A program made the translations under genes and the position numbers. Shown one piece after another: positions 20,468-32,756 of a stretch of DNA of 64,000 nucleotides. A model generated the notes under the pieces. The model was not told the DNA's origin, did no database searches, and was given only the letters and a program-made list of their open reading frames with translations. Location of the stretch: contig NC_088711.1 of the NCBI RefSeq assembly GCF_963576615.1, positions 22,662,182-22,726,181 of the forward strand, read 5' to 3'. Position 1 is the first letter of the stretch. Each line of letters starts with the position of its first letter. Source of the stretch: Watersipora subatra (lineage: Eukaryota; Bryozoa; Gymnolaemata; Cheilostomatida; Watersiporidae).

Positions 20468-21134
20468 TAAAACTGATGACGACCCGCCCAGCGCATATGG
20501 CATTGCTCCGTGGAAGCCATATTTTCATGTAAAACCTCGCCTGTTCGAAAACTTATGTCACGCATTAGCATTCCATGCTTACATACGCGTACCTTAGCGA
20601 TCGTGCTCGTCGCCAGGACACCCGAGTTTTCTCTCGCTGTTTCCGTAATGGCTCCACCGATCCGTTACATAAAAAGCGGGCTCGAGAAAGTTTTGAATCT
20701 TGGTCGCCGTCGTATACCGATAATTAGAAAATATGTAGTTTCAAAACGCTATGAAAGTAGAAGCTTGGCTGTTTGTAGCGCATCCTACAGCCTCAAAAGG
20801 CTGTTTCCGAATCCGCTTTTCAGTGGCACTGTTCACCGACGCTCGATAAAGATTAGAAATATAGCGAGAACGTACGTCTTGAGGTATTGGTGTTGAATGC
20901 AGTTCGATTGAACCGTGGACAAAGATATCGTTGCGGTCACTGCGTCGCAGTACGAACACGGCAAGGCCATTACGCGAATTGTTAAGGACGGAAAACTGAT
21001 GCGACTTGGCGATTTACAATGATTGTGAAAACATTTCGCGAAAATTGAGCATCAATTGTCAGGGTGCTGAGCGGGCTAAAACTAGTATTACGCATCTACT
21101 CACGCCTGAAAACTCGCATCAGCTGATGGTATGA

Positions 21135-21216
21135 GGTAGTGTGGCCGAGCGGTCTAAGGCGCTGGTTTAAGGCACCAGTCCCTTCGGGGGCGTGGGTTCA
21201 AATCCCACCGCTGCCA
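21135..21216 (+). tRNA. tRNA-Leu(AAG)
   Basis: Unit 3. One change, A57 in the T loop (GGTTCAAATCC), which the B-box consensus allows. Confidence 0.94.
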
Positions 21217-21220
21217 ATTA

Positions 21221-21225
21221 TTTTT
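21221..21225 (+). terminator. Pol III terminator T5 after tRNA-Leu(AAG)
   Basis: TTTTT five bases past the gene; the same run is present at this offset in every core unit. Confidence 0.85.
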
Positions 21226-21370
21226 ACTCGCCGATGTTAGAAGAAGTTTTAGCAAGATGACGCGAAAGGTGTAAAGTTAAACAAGATGATGAATGAAAAA
21301 TGAAGATGGTGTCGAAATAATCCTCGCGTGTATATCGTTTTGTCACGGATTGAAACATATTCGTCGCGCC

Positions 21371-21404
21371 AACTATAACTATAATTATAACTATAACTAT
21401 AATT
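21371..21404. repeat. ACTATA-type short tandem
   Basis: Imperfect ACTATA/ATTATA run between Leu(AAG) and Glu(CTC), present in all units from unit 2 on and contracted in unit 1 (near 12668-12682). Confidence 0.75.
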
Positions 21405-21472
21405 TATTTGACTTGAAACTTACAGAAATAATGTTATCACTCAATAAAATTTTGTAAAACAAAGGAGAAGAG

Positions 21473-21544
21473 TTCCCAGACGGGGAATCGAACCCCGACC
21501 ACGGCGGTGAGAGCGCCGGATCCTAACCACTAGACCACCTGGGA
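21473..21544 (-). tRNA. tRNA-Glu(CTC)
   Basis: Unit 3. T stem fully paired; carries T instead of C just before the T stem, shared with units 6 and 16. Confidence 0.94.
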
Positions 21545-21916
21545 TGGCTGACTATGGCAAATGGCCAGAGATAATACGCAGCAGAGCAATTATCGTAAAT
21601 GATAACTTCTTAGTAATTGAATGCCGGAATATTTTGACTCTTTTCATCACCATCTCGATGGGATAGTCCTTGCCATGATAATTAGATAAGGATAACGCTT
21701 AGGCCATGCCTTCTTTAATCGGCGGCGTAATGCTGACTCTGTTAAATTAGCATTGATCAAATATACGAGTAGCATAGCACTTCGGGATTCAAAAAATCTC
21801 GCAGCAAAACCATTGATGGTTGATGAGGCTGTACTCTTATCTGACAAAATTGCTCAATTACCAAGCCATTCGAAGTTTCGCCAATACGGCATCCATATTT
21901 TTCTGGCATCACCGTG

Positions 21917-21996
21917 GGTAGCATGGCCGAGTGGTCTAAGGCGCTGGTTTTAGGCACCAGTCCGAAAGGGTGTGGGTTCGAATCCCACTGCTGCCA
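21917..21996 (+). tRNA. tRNA-Leu(TAG)
   Basis: Unit 3. Variable-arm end base is T (AAAGGGT), as in units 4-7, 10, 12 and 15. Confidence 0.95.
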
Positions 21997-22000
21997 AATG

Positions 22001-22004
22001 TTTT
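22001..22004 (+). terminator. Pol III terminator TTTT after tRNA-Leu(TAG)
   Basis: T4 run four bases past the gene, flanked by G and A; constant across units. Confidence 0.8.
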
Positions 22005-22456
22005 ATCGCGAAATGAGGAGTATTCTCGCTCGTTTTTGGTGTCAGTTCTTCCCGCAAACAACGCGCGAAGTGTTGCGGGAAGCGCGTATTTAAGACTCGC
22101 GATAATGTGCAATGCGAATGATGATAGGACGTCTCGCGGACGGTTGCAATGAAGGTTTTGATACGAAACCAAGAAAAAAACTCGTTGATGAAATCACATA
22201 CGATGCAATGACGAAATCGTTCTATTGATCGTAAGCGTGAGGAGCAACAAAGCGAGCGTTGGCGCATGCCCAGTCGCGTCTCCTAGTGTAGTTTAGTTCG
22301 CAAAAAATTACTGCCTTTTCGGACTCTCGTCATGAAGTTTTACACAAACTGTAAATTTGTCGTTTTGCGGAAGCGAAATATTTTAAAAACTCGTACAGCC
22401 CGTAGCGGGTAAATGTATTGCGCGGAGAATACAAAAGACACAGGAAGAAACACATC

Positions 22457-22527
22457 TTCCCAGACGGGGATTGAACTCCGACCGTGGCGGTGAAAACGCC
22501 GGATCCTAACCACTAGGTCACCTGATA
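22457..22527 (-). pseudogene. tRNA-Glu(TTC)-like pseudogene
   Basis: Unit 3. Same as the 20397 copy. Confidence 0.7.
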
Positions 22528-23194
22528 TAAAACTGATGACGACCCGCCCAGCGCATATGGCATTGCTCCGTGGAAGCCATATTTTCATGTAAAACCTCGC
22601 CTGTTCGAAAACTTATGTCACGCATTAGCATTCCATGCTTACATACGCGTACCTTAGCGATCGCGCTCGTCGCCAGGACACCCGAGTTTTCTCTCGCTGT
22701 TTCCGTAATGGCTCCACCGATCCGTTACATAAAAAGCGGGCGCGAGAAAGTTTTGAATCTTGGTCGCCGTCGTATACCGATAATTAGAAAATATGTAGTT
22801 TCAAAACGCTATGAAAGTAGAAGCTTGGCTGTTTGCAGCGCATCCTACAGCCTCAAAAGGCTGTTTCCGAATCCGCTTTTCAGTGGCACTGTTCACCGAC
22901 GCTCGATAAAGATTAGAAATATAGCGAGAACGTACGTCTTGAGGTATTGGTGTTGAATGCAGTTCGATTGAACCGTGGACAAAGATATCGTTGCGGTCAC
23001 TGCGTCGCAATACGAACACGGCAAGGCCATTACGCGAATTGTTAAGGACGGAAAACTGATGCGACTTGGCGATTTACAATGATTGTGAAAACACTTCGCG
23101 AAAATTGAGCATCAATTGTCAGGGTGCTGAGGGGGCTAAAACTAGTATTACGCATCTACTCACGCCTGAAAACTCGCATCAGCTGATGGTATGA

Positions 23195-23276
23195 GGTAGT
23201 GTGGTCGAGCGGTCTAAGGCGCTGGTTTAAGGCACCAGTCCCTTCGGGGGCGTGGGTTCGAATCCCACCGCTGCCA
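23195..23276 (+). tRNA. tRNA-Leu(AAG)
   Basis: Unit 4. A-box variant TGGTCGAGCGG; shared with units 6-9. Confidence 0.93.
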
Positions 23277-23532
23277 ATTATTTTTACTCGCCGATGTTAG
23301 AAGAAGTTTTAGCAAGATGACGCGAAAAGTGTAAAGTTAAACAAGATGATGAATGAAAAATGAAGATGGTGTCGAAATAATCCTCGCGTGTATATCGTTT
23401 TGTCACGGATTAAAACATATTCGTCGCGCCAACTATAACTATAATTATAACTATAACTATAATTTATTTGACTTGAAACTTACAGAAATAATGTTATCAC
23501 TCAATAAAATTTTGTAAAACAAAGGAGAAGAG

Positions 23533-23604
23533 TTCCCAGATGGGGAATCGAACCCCGGCCACGGCGGTGAGAGCGCCGGATCCTAACCACTAGACCACCT
23601 GGGA
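23533..23604 (-). tRNA. tRNA-Glu(CTC)
   Basis: Unit 4. Has the C49-A65 mismatch described for the 14770 copy. Confidence 0.88.
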
Positions 23605-23976
23605 TGGCTGACTATGGCAAATGGCCAGAGATAATACGCAGCAGAGCAATTATCGTAAATGATAACTTCTTAGTAATTGAATGCCGGAATATTTTGACTC
23701 TTTTCATCACCATCTCGATGGGATAGTCCTTGCCATGATAATTAGATAAGGATAACGCTTAGGCCATGCCTTCTTTAATCGGCGGCGTAATGCTGACTCT
23801 GTTAAATTAGCATTGATCAAATATACGAGTAGCATAGCACTTCGGGATTCAAAAAATCTCGCAGCAAAACCATTGATGGTTGATGAGGCTGTACTCTTAT
23901 CTGACAAAATTGCTCAATTACCAAGCCATTCGAAGTTTCGCCAATACGGCATCCATATTTTTCTGGCATCACCGTG

Positions 23977-24056
23977 GGTAGCATGGCCGAGTGGTCTAAG
24001 GCGCTGGTTTTAGGCACCAGTCCGAAAGGGTGTGGGTTCGAATCCCACTGCTGCCA
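23977..24056 (+). tRNA. tRNA-Leu(TAG)
   Basis: Unit 4. T variant of the variable arm. Confidence 0.95.
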
Positions 24057-24516
24057 AATGTTTTATCGCGAAATGAGGAGTATTCTCGCTCGTTTTTGGT
24101 GTCAGTTCTTCCCGCAAACAACGCGCGAAGTGTTGCGGGAAGCGCGTATTTAAGACTCGCGATAATGTGCAATGCGAATGATGATAGGACGTCTCGCGGA
24201 CGGTTGCAATGAAGGTTTTGCTAAGAAACCAAGAAAAAAGCTCGTTGATGAAATCACATACGATGCAATGACGAAATCGTTCTATTGATCGTAAGCGTGA
24301 GGAGCAACAAAGCGAGCGTTGGCGCATGCCCAGTCGCGTCTCCTAGTGTAGTTTAGTTCGCAAAAAATTACTGCCTTTTCGGACTCTCGTCATGAAGTTT
24401 TACACCAACTGTAAATTTGTCGTTTTGCGGAAGCGAAATATTTTAAAAACTCGTACAGCCCGTAGCGGGTAAATGTATTGCGCGGAGAATACAAAAGACA
24501 CAGGAAGAAACACATC

Positions 24517-24587
24517 TTCCCAGACGGGGATTGAACTCCGACCGTGGCGGTGAAAACGCCGGATCCTAACCACTAGGTCACCTGATA
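24517..24587 (-). pseudogene. tRNA-Glu(TTC)-like pseudogene
   Basis: Unit 4. Same as the 20397 copy. Confidence 0.7.
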
Positions 24588-25254
24588 TAAAACTGATGAC
24601 GACCCGCCCAGCGCATATGGCATTGCTCCGTGGAAGCCATATTTTCATGTAAAACCTCGCCTGTTCGAAAACTTATGTCACGCATTAGCATTCCATGCTT
24701 ACATACGCGTACCTTAGCGATCGTGCTCGTCGCCAGGACACCCGAGTTTTCTCTCGCTGTTTCCGTAATGGCTCCACCGATCCGTTACATAAAAAGCGGG
24801 CTCGAGAAAGTTTTGAATCTTGGTCGCCGTCGTATACCGATAATTAGAAAATATGTAGTTTCAAAACGCTATGAAAGTAGAAGCTTGGCTGTTTGTAGCG
24901 CATCCTACAGCCTCAAAAGGCTGTTTCCGAATCCGCTTTTCAGTGGCACTGTTCACCGACGCTCGATAAAGATTAGAAATATAGCGAGAACGTACGTCTT
25001 GAGGTATTGGTGTTGAATGCAGTTCGATTGAACCGTGGACAAAGATATCGTTGCGGTCACTGCGTCGCAGTACGAACACGGCAAGGCCATTACGCGAATT
25101 GTTAAGGACGGAAAACTGATGCGACTTGGCGATTTACAATGATTGTGAAAACATTTCGCGAAAATTGAGCATCAATTGTCAGGGTGCTGAGCGGGCTAAA
25201 ACTAGTATTACGCATCTACTCACGCCTGAAAACTCGCATCAGCTGATGGTATGA

Positions 25255-25336
25255 GGTAGTGTGGCCGAGCGGTCTAAGGCGCTGGTTTAAGGCACCAGTC
25301 CCTTCGGGGGCGTGGGTTCGAATCCCACCGCTGCCA
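25255..25336 (+). tRNA. tRNA-Leu(AAG)
   Basis: Unit 5. Identical to the 14432 copy. Confidence 0.96.
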
Positions 25337-25592
25337 ATTATTTTTACTCGCCGATGTTAGAAGAAGTTTTAGCAAGATGACGCGAAAGGTGTAAAGTTAA
25401 ACAAGATGATGAATGAAAAATGAAGATGGTGTCGAAATAATCCTCGCGTGTATATCGTTTTGTCACGGATTGAAACATATTCGTCGCGCCAACTATAACT
25501 ATAATTATAACTATAACTATAATTTATTTGACTTGAAACTTACAGAAATAATGTTATCACTCAATAAAATTTTGTAAAACAAAGGAGAAGAG

Positions 25593-25664
25593 TTCCCAGA
25601 TGGGGAATCGAACCCCGGCCACGGCGGTGAGAGCGCCGGATCCTAACCACTAGACCACCTGGGA
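25593..25664 (-). tRNA. tRNA-Glu(CTC)
   Basis: Unit 5. Has the C49-A65 mismatch. Confidence 0.88.
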
Positions 25665-26036
25665 TGGCTGACTATGGCAAATGGCCAGAGATAATACGCA
25701 GCAGAGCAATTATCGTAAATGATAACTTCTTAGTAATTGAATGCCGGAATATTTTGACTCTTTTCATCACCATCTCGATGGGATAGTCCTTGCCATGATA
25801 ATTAGATAAGGATAACGCTTAGGCCATGCCTTCTTTAATCGGCGGCGTAATGCTGACTCTGTTAAATTAGCATTGATCAAATATACGAGTAGCATAGCAC
25901 TTCGGGATTCAAAAAATCTCGCAGCAAAACCATTGATGGTTGATGAGGCTGTACTCTTATCTGACAAAATTGCTCAATTACCAAGCCATTCGAAGTTTCG
26001 CCAATACGGCATCCATATTTTTCTGGCATCACCGTG

Positions 26037-26116
26037 GGTAGCATGGCCGAGTGGTCTAAGGCGCTGGTTTTAGGCACCAGTCCGAAAGGGTGTGGGTTCG
26101 AATCCCACTGCTGCCA
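26037..26116 (+). tRNA. tRNA-Leu(TAG)
   Basis: Unit 5. T variant of the variable arm. Confidence 0.95.
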
Positions 26117-26576
26117 AATGTTTTATCGCGAAATGAGGAGTATTCTCGCTCGTTTTTGGTGTCAGTTCTTCCCGCAAACAACGCGCGAAGTGTTGCGGGA
26201 AGCGCGTATTTAAGACTCGCGATAATGTGCAATGCGAATGATGATAGGACGTCTCGCGGACGGTTGCAATGAAGGTTTTGATACGAAACCAAGAAAAAAA
26301 CTCGTTGATGAAATCACATACGATGCAATGACGAAATCGTTCTATTGATCGTAAGCGTGAGGAGCAACAAAGCGAGCGTTGGCGCATGCCCAGTCGCGTC
26401 TCCTAGTGTAGTTTAGTTCGCAAAAAATTACTGCCTTTTCGGACTCTCGTCATGAAGTTTTACACAAACTGTAAATTTGTCGTTTTGCGGAAGCGAAATA
26501 TTTTAAAAACTCGTACAGCCCGTAGCGGGTAAATGTATTGCGCGGAGAATACAAAAGACACAGGAAGAAACACATC

Positions 26577-26647
26577 TTCCCAGACGGGGATTGAACTCCG
26601 ACCGTGGCGGTGAAAACGCCGGATCCTAACCACTAGGTCACCTGATA
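26577..26647 (-). pseudogene. tRNA-Glu(TTC)-like pseudogene
   Basis: Unit 5. Same as the 20397 copy. Confidence 0.7.
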
Positions 26648-27314
26648 TAAAACTGATGACGACCCGCCCAGCGCATATGGCATTGCTCCGTGGAAGCCAT
26701 ATTTTCATGTAAAACCTCGCCTGTTCGAAAACTTATGTCACGCATTAGCATTCCATGCTTACATACGCGTACCTTAGCGATCGCGCTCGTCGCCAGGACA
26801 CCCGAGTTTTCTCTCGCTGTTTCCGTAATGGCTCCACCGATCCGTTACATAAAAAGCGGGCGCGAGAAAGTTTTGAATCTTGGTCGCCGTCGTATACCGA
26901 TAATTAGAAAATATGTAGTTTCAAAACGCTATGAAAGTTGAAGCTTGGCTGTTTGCAGCGCATCCTACAGCCTCAAAAGGCTGTTTCCGAATCCGCTTTT
27001 CAGTGGCACTGTTCACCGACGCTCGATAAAGATTAGAAATATAGCGAGAACGTACGTCTTGAGGTATTGGTGTTGAATGCAGTTCGATTGAACCGTGGAC
27101 AAAGATATCGTTGCGGTCACTGCGTCGCAATACGAACACGGCAAGGCCATTACGCGAATTGTTAAGGACGGAAAACTGATGCGACTTGGCGATTTACAAT
27201 GATTGTGAAAACACTTCGCGAAAATTGAGCATCAATTGTCAGGGTGCTGAGGGGGCTAAAACTAGTATTACGCATCTACTCACGCCTGAAAACTCGCATC
27301 AGCTGATGGTATGA

Positions 27315-27396
27315 GGTAGTGTGGTCGAGCGGTCTAAGGCGCTGGTTTAAGGCACCAGTCCCTTCGGGGGCGTGGGTTCGAATCCCACCGCTGCCA
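27315..27396 (+). tRNA. tRNA-Leu(AAG)
   Basis: Unit 6. TGGTCGAGCGG A-box variant. Confidence 0.93.
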
Positions 27397-27652
27397 ATTA
27401 TTTTTACTCGCCGATGTTAGAAGAAGTTTTAGCAAGATGACGCGAAAGGTGTAAAGTTAAACAAGATGATGAATGAAAAATGAAGATGGTGTCGAAATAA
27501 TCCTCGCGTGTATATCGTTTTGTCACGGATTGAAACATATTCGTCGCGCCAACTATAACTATAATTATAACTATAACTATAATTTATTTGACTTGAAACT
27601 TACAGAAATAATGTTATCACTCAATAAAATTTTGTAAAACAAAGGAGAAGAG

Positions 27653-27724
27653 TTCCCAGACGGGGAATCGAACCCCGACCACGGCGGTGAGAGCGCCGGA
27701 TCCTAACCACTAGACCACCTGGGA
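27653..27724 (-). tRNA. tRNA-Glu(CTC)
   Basis: Unit 6. T stem fully paired; same T variant before the T stem as unit 3. Confidence 0.94.
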
Positions 27725-28096
27725 TGGCTGACTATGGCAAATGGCCAGAGATAATACGCAGCAGAGCAATTATCGTAAATGATAACTTCTTAGTAATTGA
27801 ATGCCGGAATATTTTGACTCTTTTCATCACCATCTCGATGGGATAGTCCTTGCCATGATAATTAGATAAGGATAACGCTTAGGCCATGCCTTCTTTAATC
27901 GGCGGCGTAATGCTGACTCTGTTAAATTAGCATTGATCAAATATACGAGTAGCATAGCACTTCGGGATTCAAAAAATCTCGCAGCAAAACCATTGATGGT
28001 TGATGAGGCTGTACTCTTATCTGACAAAATTGCTCAATTACCAAGCCATTCGAAGTTTCGCCAATACGGCATCCATATTTTTCTGGCATCACCGTG

Positions 28097-28176
28097 GGTA
28101 GCATGGCCGAGTGGTCTAAGGCGCTGGTTTTAGGCACCAGTCCGAAAGGGTGTGGGTTCGAATCCCACTGCTGCCA
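28097..28176 (+). tRNA. tRNA-Leu(TAG)
   Basis: Unit 6. T variant of the variable arm. Confidence 0.95.
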
Positions 28177-28636
28177 AATGTTTTATCGCGAAATGAGGAG
28201 TATTCTCGCTCGTTTTTGGTGTCAGTTCTTCCCGCAAACAACGCGCGAAGTGTTGCGGGAAGCGCGTATTTAAGACTCGCGATAATGTGCAATGCGAATG
28301 ATGATAGGACGTCTCGCGGACGGTTGCAATGAAGGTTTTGATACGAAACCAAGAAAAAAACTCGTTGATGAAATCACATACGATGCAATGACGAAATCGT
28401 TCTATTGATCGTAAGCGTGAGGAGCAACAAAGCGAGCGTTGGCGCATGCCCAGTCGCGTCTCCTAGTGTAGTTTAGTTCGCAAAAAATTACTGCCTTTTC
28501 GGACTCTCGTCATGAAGTTTTACACAAACTGTAAATTTGTCGTTTTGCGGAAGCGAAATATTTTAAAAACTCGTACAGCCCGTAGCGGGTAAATGTATTG
28601 CGCGGAGAATACAAAAGACACAGGAAGAAACACATC

Positions 28637-28707
28637 TTCCCAGACGGGGATTGAACTCCGACCGTGGCGGTGAAAACGCCGGATCCTAACCACTAGGTCA
28701 CCTGATA
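28637..28707 (-). pseudogene. tRNA-Glu(TTC)-like pseudogene
   Basis: Unit 6. Same as the 20397 copy. Confidence 0.7.
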
Positions 28708-29374
28708 TAAAACTGATGACGACCCGCCCAGCGCATATGGCATTGCTCCGTGGAAGCCATATTTTCATGTAAAACCTCGCCTGTTCGAAAACTTATGTCA
28801 CGCATTAGCATTCCATGCTTACATACGCGTACCTTAGCGATCGCGCTCGTCGCCAGGACACCCGAGTTTTCTCTCGCTGTTTCCGTAATGGCTCCACCGA
28901 TCCGTTACATAAAAAGCGGGCGCGAGAAAGTTTTGAATCTTGGTCGCCGTCGTATACCGATAATTAGAAAATATGTAGTTTCAAAACGCTATGAAAGTAG
29001 AAGCTTGGCTGTTTGCAGCGCATCCTACAGCCTCAAAAGGCTGTTTCCGAATCCGCTTTTCAGTGGCACTGTTCACCGACGCTCGATAAAGATTAGAAAT
29101 ATAGCGAGAACGTACGTCTTGAGGTATTGGTGTTGAATGCAGTTCGATTGAACCGTGGACAAAGATATCGTTGCGGTCACTGCGTCGCAATACGAACACG
29201 GCAAGGCCATTACGCGAATTGTTAAGGACGGAAAACTCATGCGACTTGGCGATTTACAATGATTGTGAAAACACTTCGCGAAAATTGAGCATCAATTGTC
29301 AGGGTGCTGAGGGGGCTAAAACTAGTATTACGCATCTACTCACGCCTGAAAACTCGCATCAGCTGATGGTATGA

Positions 29375-29456
29375 GGTAGTGTGGTCGAGCGGTCTAAGGC
29401 GCTGGTTTAAGGCACCAGTCCCTTCGGGGGCGTGGGTTCGAATCCCACCGCTGCCA
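29375..29456 (+). tRNA. tRNA-Leu(AAG)
   Basis: Unit 7. TGGTCGAGCGG A-box variant. Confidence 0.93.
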
Positions 29457-29712
29457 ATTATTTTTACTCGCCGATGTTAGAAGAAGTTTTAGCAAGATGA
29501 CGCGAAAAGTGTAAAGTTAAACAAGATGATGAATGAAAAATGAAGATGGTGTCGAAATAATCCTCGCGTGTATATCGTTTTGTCACGGATTAAAACATAT
29601 TCGTCGCGCCAACTATAACTATAATTATAACTATAACTATAATTTATTTGACTTGAAACTTACAGAAATAATGTTATCACTCAATAAAATTTTGTAAAAC
29701 AAAGGAGAAGAG

Positions 29713-29784
29713 TTCCCAGATGGGGAATCGAACCCCGGCCACGGCGGTGAGAGCGCCGGATCCTAACCACTAGACCACCTGGGA
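29713..29784 (-). tRNA. tRNA-Glu(CTC)
   Basis: Unit 7. Has the C49-A65 mismatch. Confidence 0.88.
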
Positions 29785-30156
29785 TGGCTGACTATGGCAA
29801 ATGGCCAGAGATAATACGCAGCAGAGCAATTATCGTAAATGATAACTTCTTAGTAATTGAATGCCGGAATATTTTGACTCTTTTCATCACCATCTCGATG
29901 GGATAGTCCTTGCCATGATAATTAGATAAGGATAACGCTTAGGCCATGCCTTCTTTAATCGGCGGCGTAATGCTGACTCTGTTAAATTAGCATTGATCAA
30001 ATATACGAGTAGCATAGCACTTCGGGATTCAAAAAATCTCGCAGCAAAACCATTGATGGTTGATGAGGCTGTACTCTTATCTGACAAAATTGCTCAATTA
30101 CCAAGCCATTCGAAGTTTCGCCAATACGGCATCCATATTTTTCTGGCATCACCGTG

Positions 30157-30236
30157 GGTAGCATGGCCGAGTGGTCTAAGGCGCTGGTTTTAGGCACCAG
30201 TCCGAAAGGGTGTGGGTTCGAATCCCACTGCTGCCA
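30157..30236 (+). tRNA. tRNA-Leu(TAG)
   Basis: Unit 7. T variant of the variable arm. Confidence 0.95.
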
Positions 30237-30696
30237 AATGTTTTATCGCGAAATGAGGAGTATTCTCGCTCGTTTTTGGTGTCAGTTCTTCCCGCAAACA
30301 ACGCGCGAAGTGTTGCGGGAAGCGCGTATTTAAGACTCGCGATAATGTGCAATGCGAATGATGATAGGACGTCTCGCGGACGGTTGCAATGAAGGTTTTG
30401 CTAAGAAACCAAGAAAAAAGCTCGTTGATGAAATCACATACGATGCAATGACGAAATCGTTCTATTGATCGTAAGCGTGAGGAGCAACAAAGCGAGCGTT
30501 GGCGCATGCCCAGTCGCGTCTCCTAGTGTAGTTTAGTTCGCAAAAAATTACTGCCTTTTCGGACTCTCGTCATGAAGTTTTACACCAACTGTAAATTTGT
30601 CGTTTTGCGGAAGCGAAATATTTTAAAAACTCGTACAGCCCGTAGCGGGTAAATGTATTGCGCGGAGAATACAAAAGACACAGGAAGAAACACATC

Positions 30697-30767
30697 TTCC
30701 CAGACGGGGATTGAACTCCGACCGTGGCGGTGAAAACGCCGGATCCTAACCACTAGGTCACCTGATA
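30697..30767 (-). pseudogene. tRNA-Glu(TTC)-like pseudogene
   Basis: Unit 7. Same as the 20397 copy. Confidence 0.7.
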
Positions 30768-31434
30768 TAAAACTGATGACGACCCGCCCAGCGCATATGG
30801 CATTGCTCCGTGGAAGCCATATTTTCATGTAAAACCTCGCCTGTTCGAAAACTTATGTCACGCATTAGCATTCCATGCTTACATACGCGTACCTTAGCGA
30901 TCGCGCTCGTCGCCAGGACACCCGAGTTTTCTCTCGCTGTTTCCGTAATGGCTCCACCGATCCGTTACATAAAAAGCGGGCGCGAGAAAGTTTTGAATCT
31001 TGGTCGCCGTCGTATACCGATAATTAGAAAATATGTAGTTTCAAAACGCTATGAAAGTTGAAGCTTGGCTGTTTGCAGCGCATCCTACAGCCTCAAAAGG
31101 CTGTTTCCGAATCCGCTTTTCAGTGGCACTGTTCACCGACGCTCGATAAAGATTAGAAATATAGCGAGAACGTACGTCTTGAGGTATTGGTGTTGAATGC
31201 AGTTCGATTGAACCGTGGACAAAGATATCGTTGCGGTCACTGCGTCGCAATACGAACACGGCAAGGCCATTACGCGAATTGTTAAGGACGGAAAACTGAT
31301 GCGACTTGGCGATTTACAATGATTGTGAAAACACTTCGCGAAAATTGAGCATCAATTGTCAGGGTGCTGAGGGGGCTAAAACTAGTATTACGCATCTACT
31401 CACGCCTGAAAACTCGCATCAGCTGATGGTATGA

Positions 31435-31516
31435 GGTAGTGTGGTCGAGCGGTCTAAGGCGCTGGTTTAAGGCACCAGTCCCTTCGGGGGCGTGGGTTCG
31501 AATCCCACCGCTGCCA
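31435..31516 (+). tRNA. tRNA-Leu(AAG)
   Basis: Unit 8. TGGTCGAGCGG A-box variant. Confidence 0.93.
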
Positions 31517-31772
31517 ATTATTTTTACTCGCCGATGTTAGAAGAAGTTTTAGCAAGATGACGCGAAAAGTGTAAAGTTAAACAAGATGATGAATGAAAAA
31601 TGAAGATGGTGTCGAAATAATCCTCGCGTGTATATCGTTTTGTCACGGATTGAAACATATTCGTCGCGCCAACTATAACTATAATTATAACTATAACTAT
31701 AATTTATTTGACTTGAAACTTACAGAAATAATGTTATCACTCAATAAAATTTTGTAAAACAAAGGAGAAGAG

Positions 31773-31844
31773 TTCCCAGATGGGGAATCGAACCCCGGCC
31801 ACGGCGGTGAGAGCGCCGGATCCTAACCACTAGACCACCTGGGA
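31773..31844 (-). tRNA. tRNA-Glu(CTC)
   Basis: Unit 8. Has the C49-A65 mismatch. Confidence 0.88.
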
Positions 31845-32216
31845 TGGCTGACTATGGCAAATGGCCAGAGATAATACGCAGCAGAGCAATTATCGTAAAT
31901 GATAACTTCTTAGTAATTGAATGCCGGAATATTTTGACTCTTTTCATCACCATCTCGATGGGATAGTCCTTGCCATGATAATTAGATAAGGATAACGCTT
32001 AGGCCATGCCTTCTTTAATCGGCGGCGTAATGCTGACTCTGTTAAATTAGCATTGATCAAATATACGAGTAGCATAGCACTTCGGGATTCAAAAAATCTC
32101 GCAGCAAAACCATTGATGGTTGATGAGGCTGTACTCTTATCTGACAAAATTGCTCAATTACCAAGCCATCCGAAGTTTCGCCAATACGGCATCCATATTT
32201 TTCTGGCATCACCGTG

Positions 32217-32296
32217 GGTAGCATGGCCGAGTGGTCTAAGGCGCTGGTTTTAGGCACCAGTCCGAAAGGGCGTGGGTTCGAATCCCACTGCTGCCA
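32217..32296 (+). tRNA. tRNA-Leu(TAG)
   Basis: Unit 8. Identical to the 15214 copy. Confidence 0.96.
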
Positions 32297-32756
32297 AATG
32301 TTTTATCGCGAAATGAGGAGTATTCTCGCTCGTTTTTGGTGTCAGTTCTTCCCGCAAACAACGCGCGAAGTGTTGCGGGAAGCGCGTATTTAAGACTCGC
32401 GATAATGTGCAATGCGAATGATGATAGGACGTCTCGCGGACGGTTGCAATGAAGGTTTTGATACGAAACCAAGAAAAAAACTCGTTGATGAAATCACATA
32501 CGATGCAATGACGAAATCGTTCTATTGATCGTAAGCGTGAGGAGCAACAAAGCGAGCGTTGGCGCATGCCCAGTCGCGTCGCCTAGTGTAGTTTAGTTCG
32601 CAAAAAATTACTGCCTTTTCGGACTCTCGTCATGAAGTTTTACACAAACTGTAAATTTGTCGTTTTGCGGAAGCGAAATATTTTAAAAACTCGTACAGCC
32701 CGTAGCGGGTAAATGTATTGCGCGGAGAATACAAAAGACACAGGAAGAAACACATC

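Noticed and set aside
20510-20896. Repeated 128-codon and shorter frames in every array unit (also 82-, 105-, 78-, 72- and 66-codon frames)
   Set aside because: They overlap each other and the tRNA genes on both strands and match no family. Their preservation follows from unit homogenisation. Phrases such as VGFEPTPFRTGA, SGIRTHAL and VAWPSGLRRWF are the well-known false proteins read from tRNA-Leu genes.
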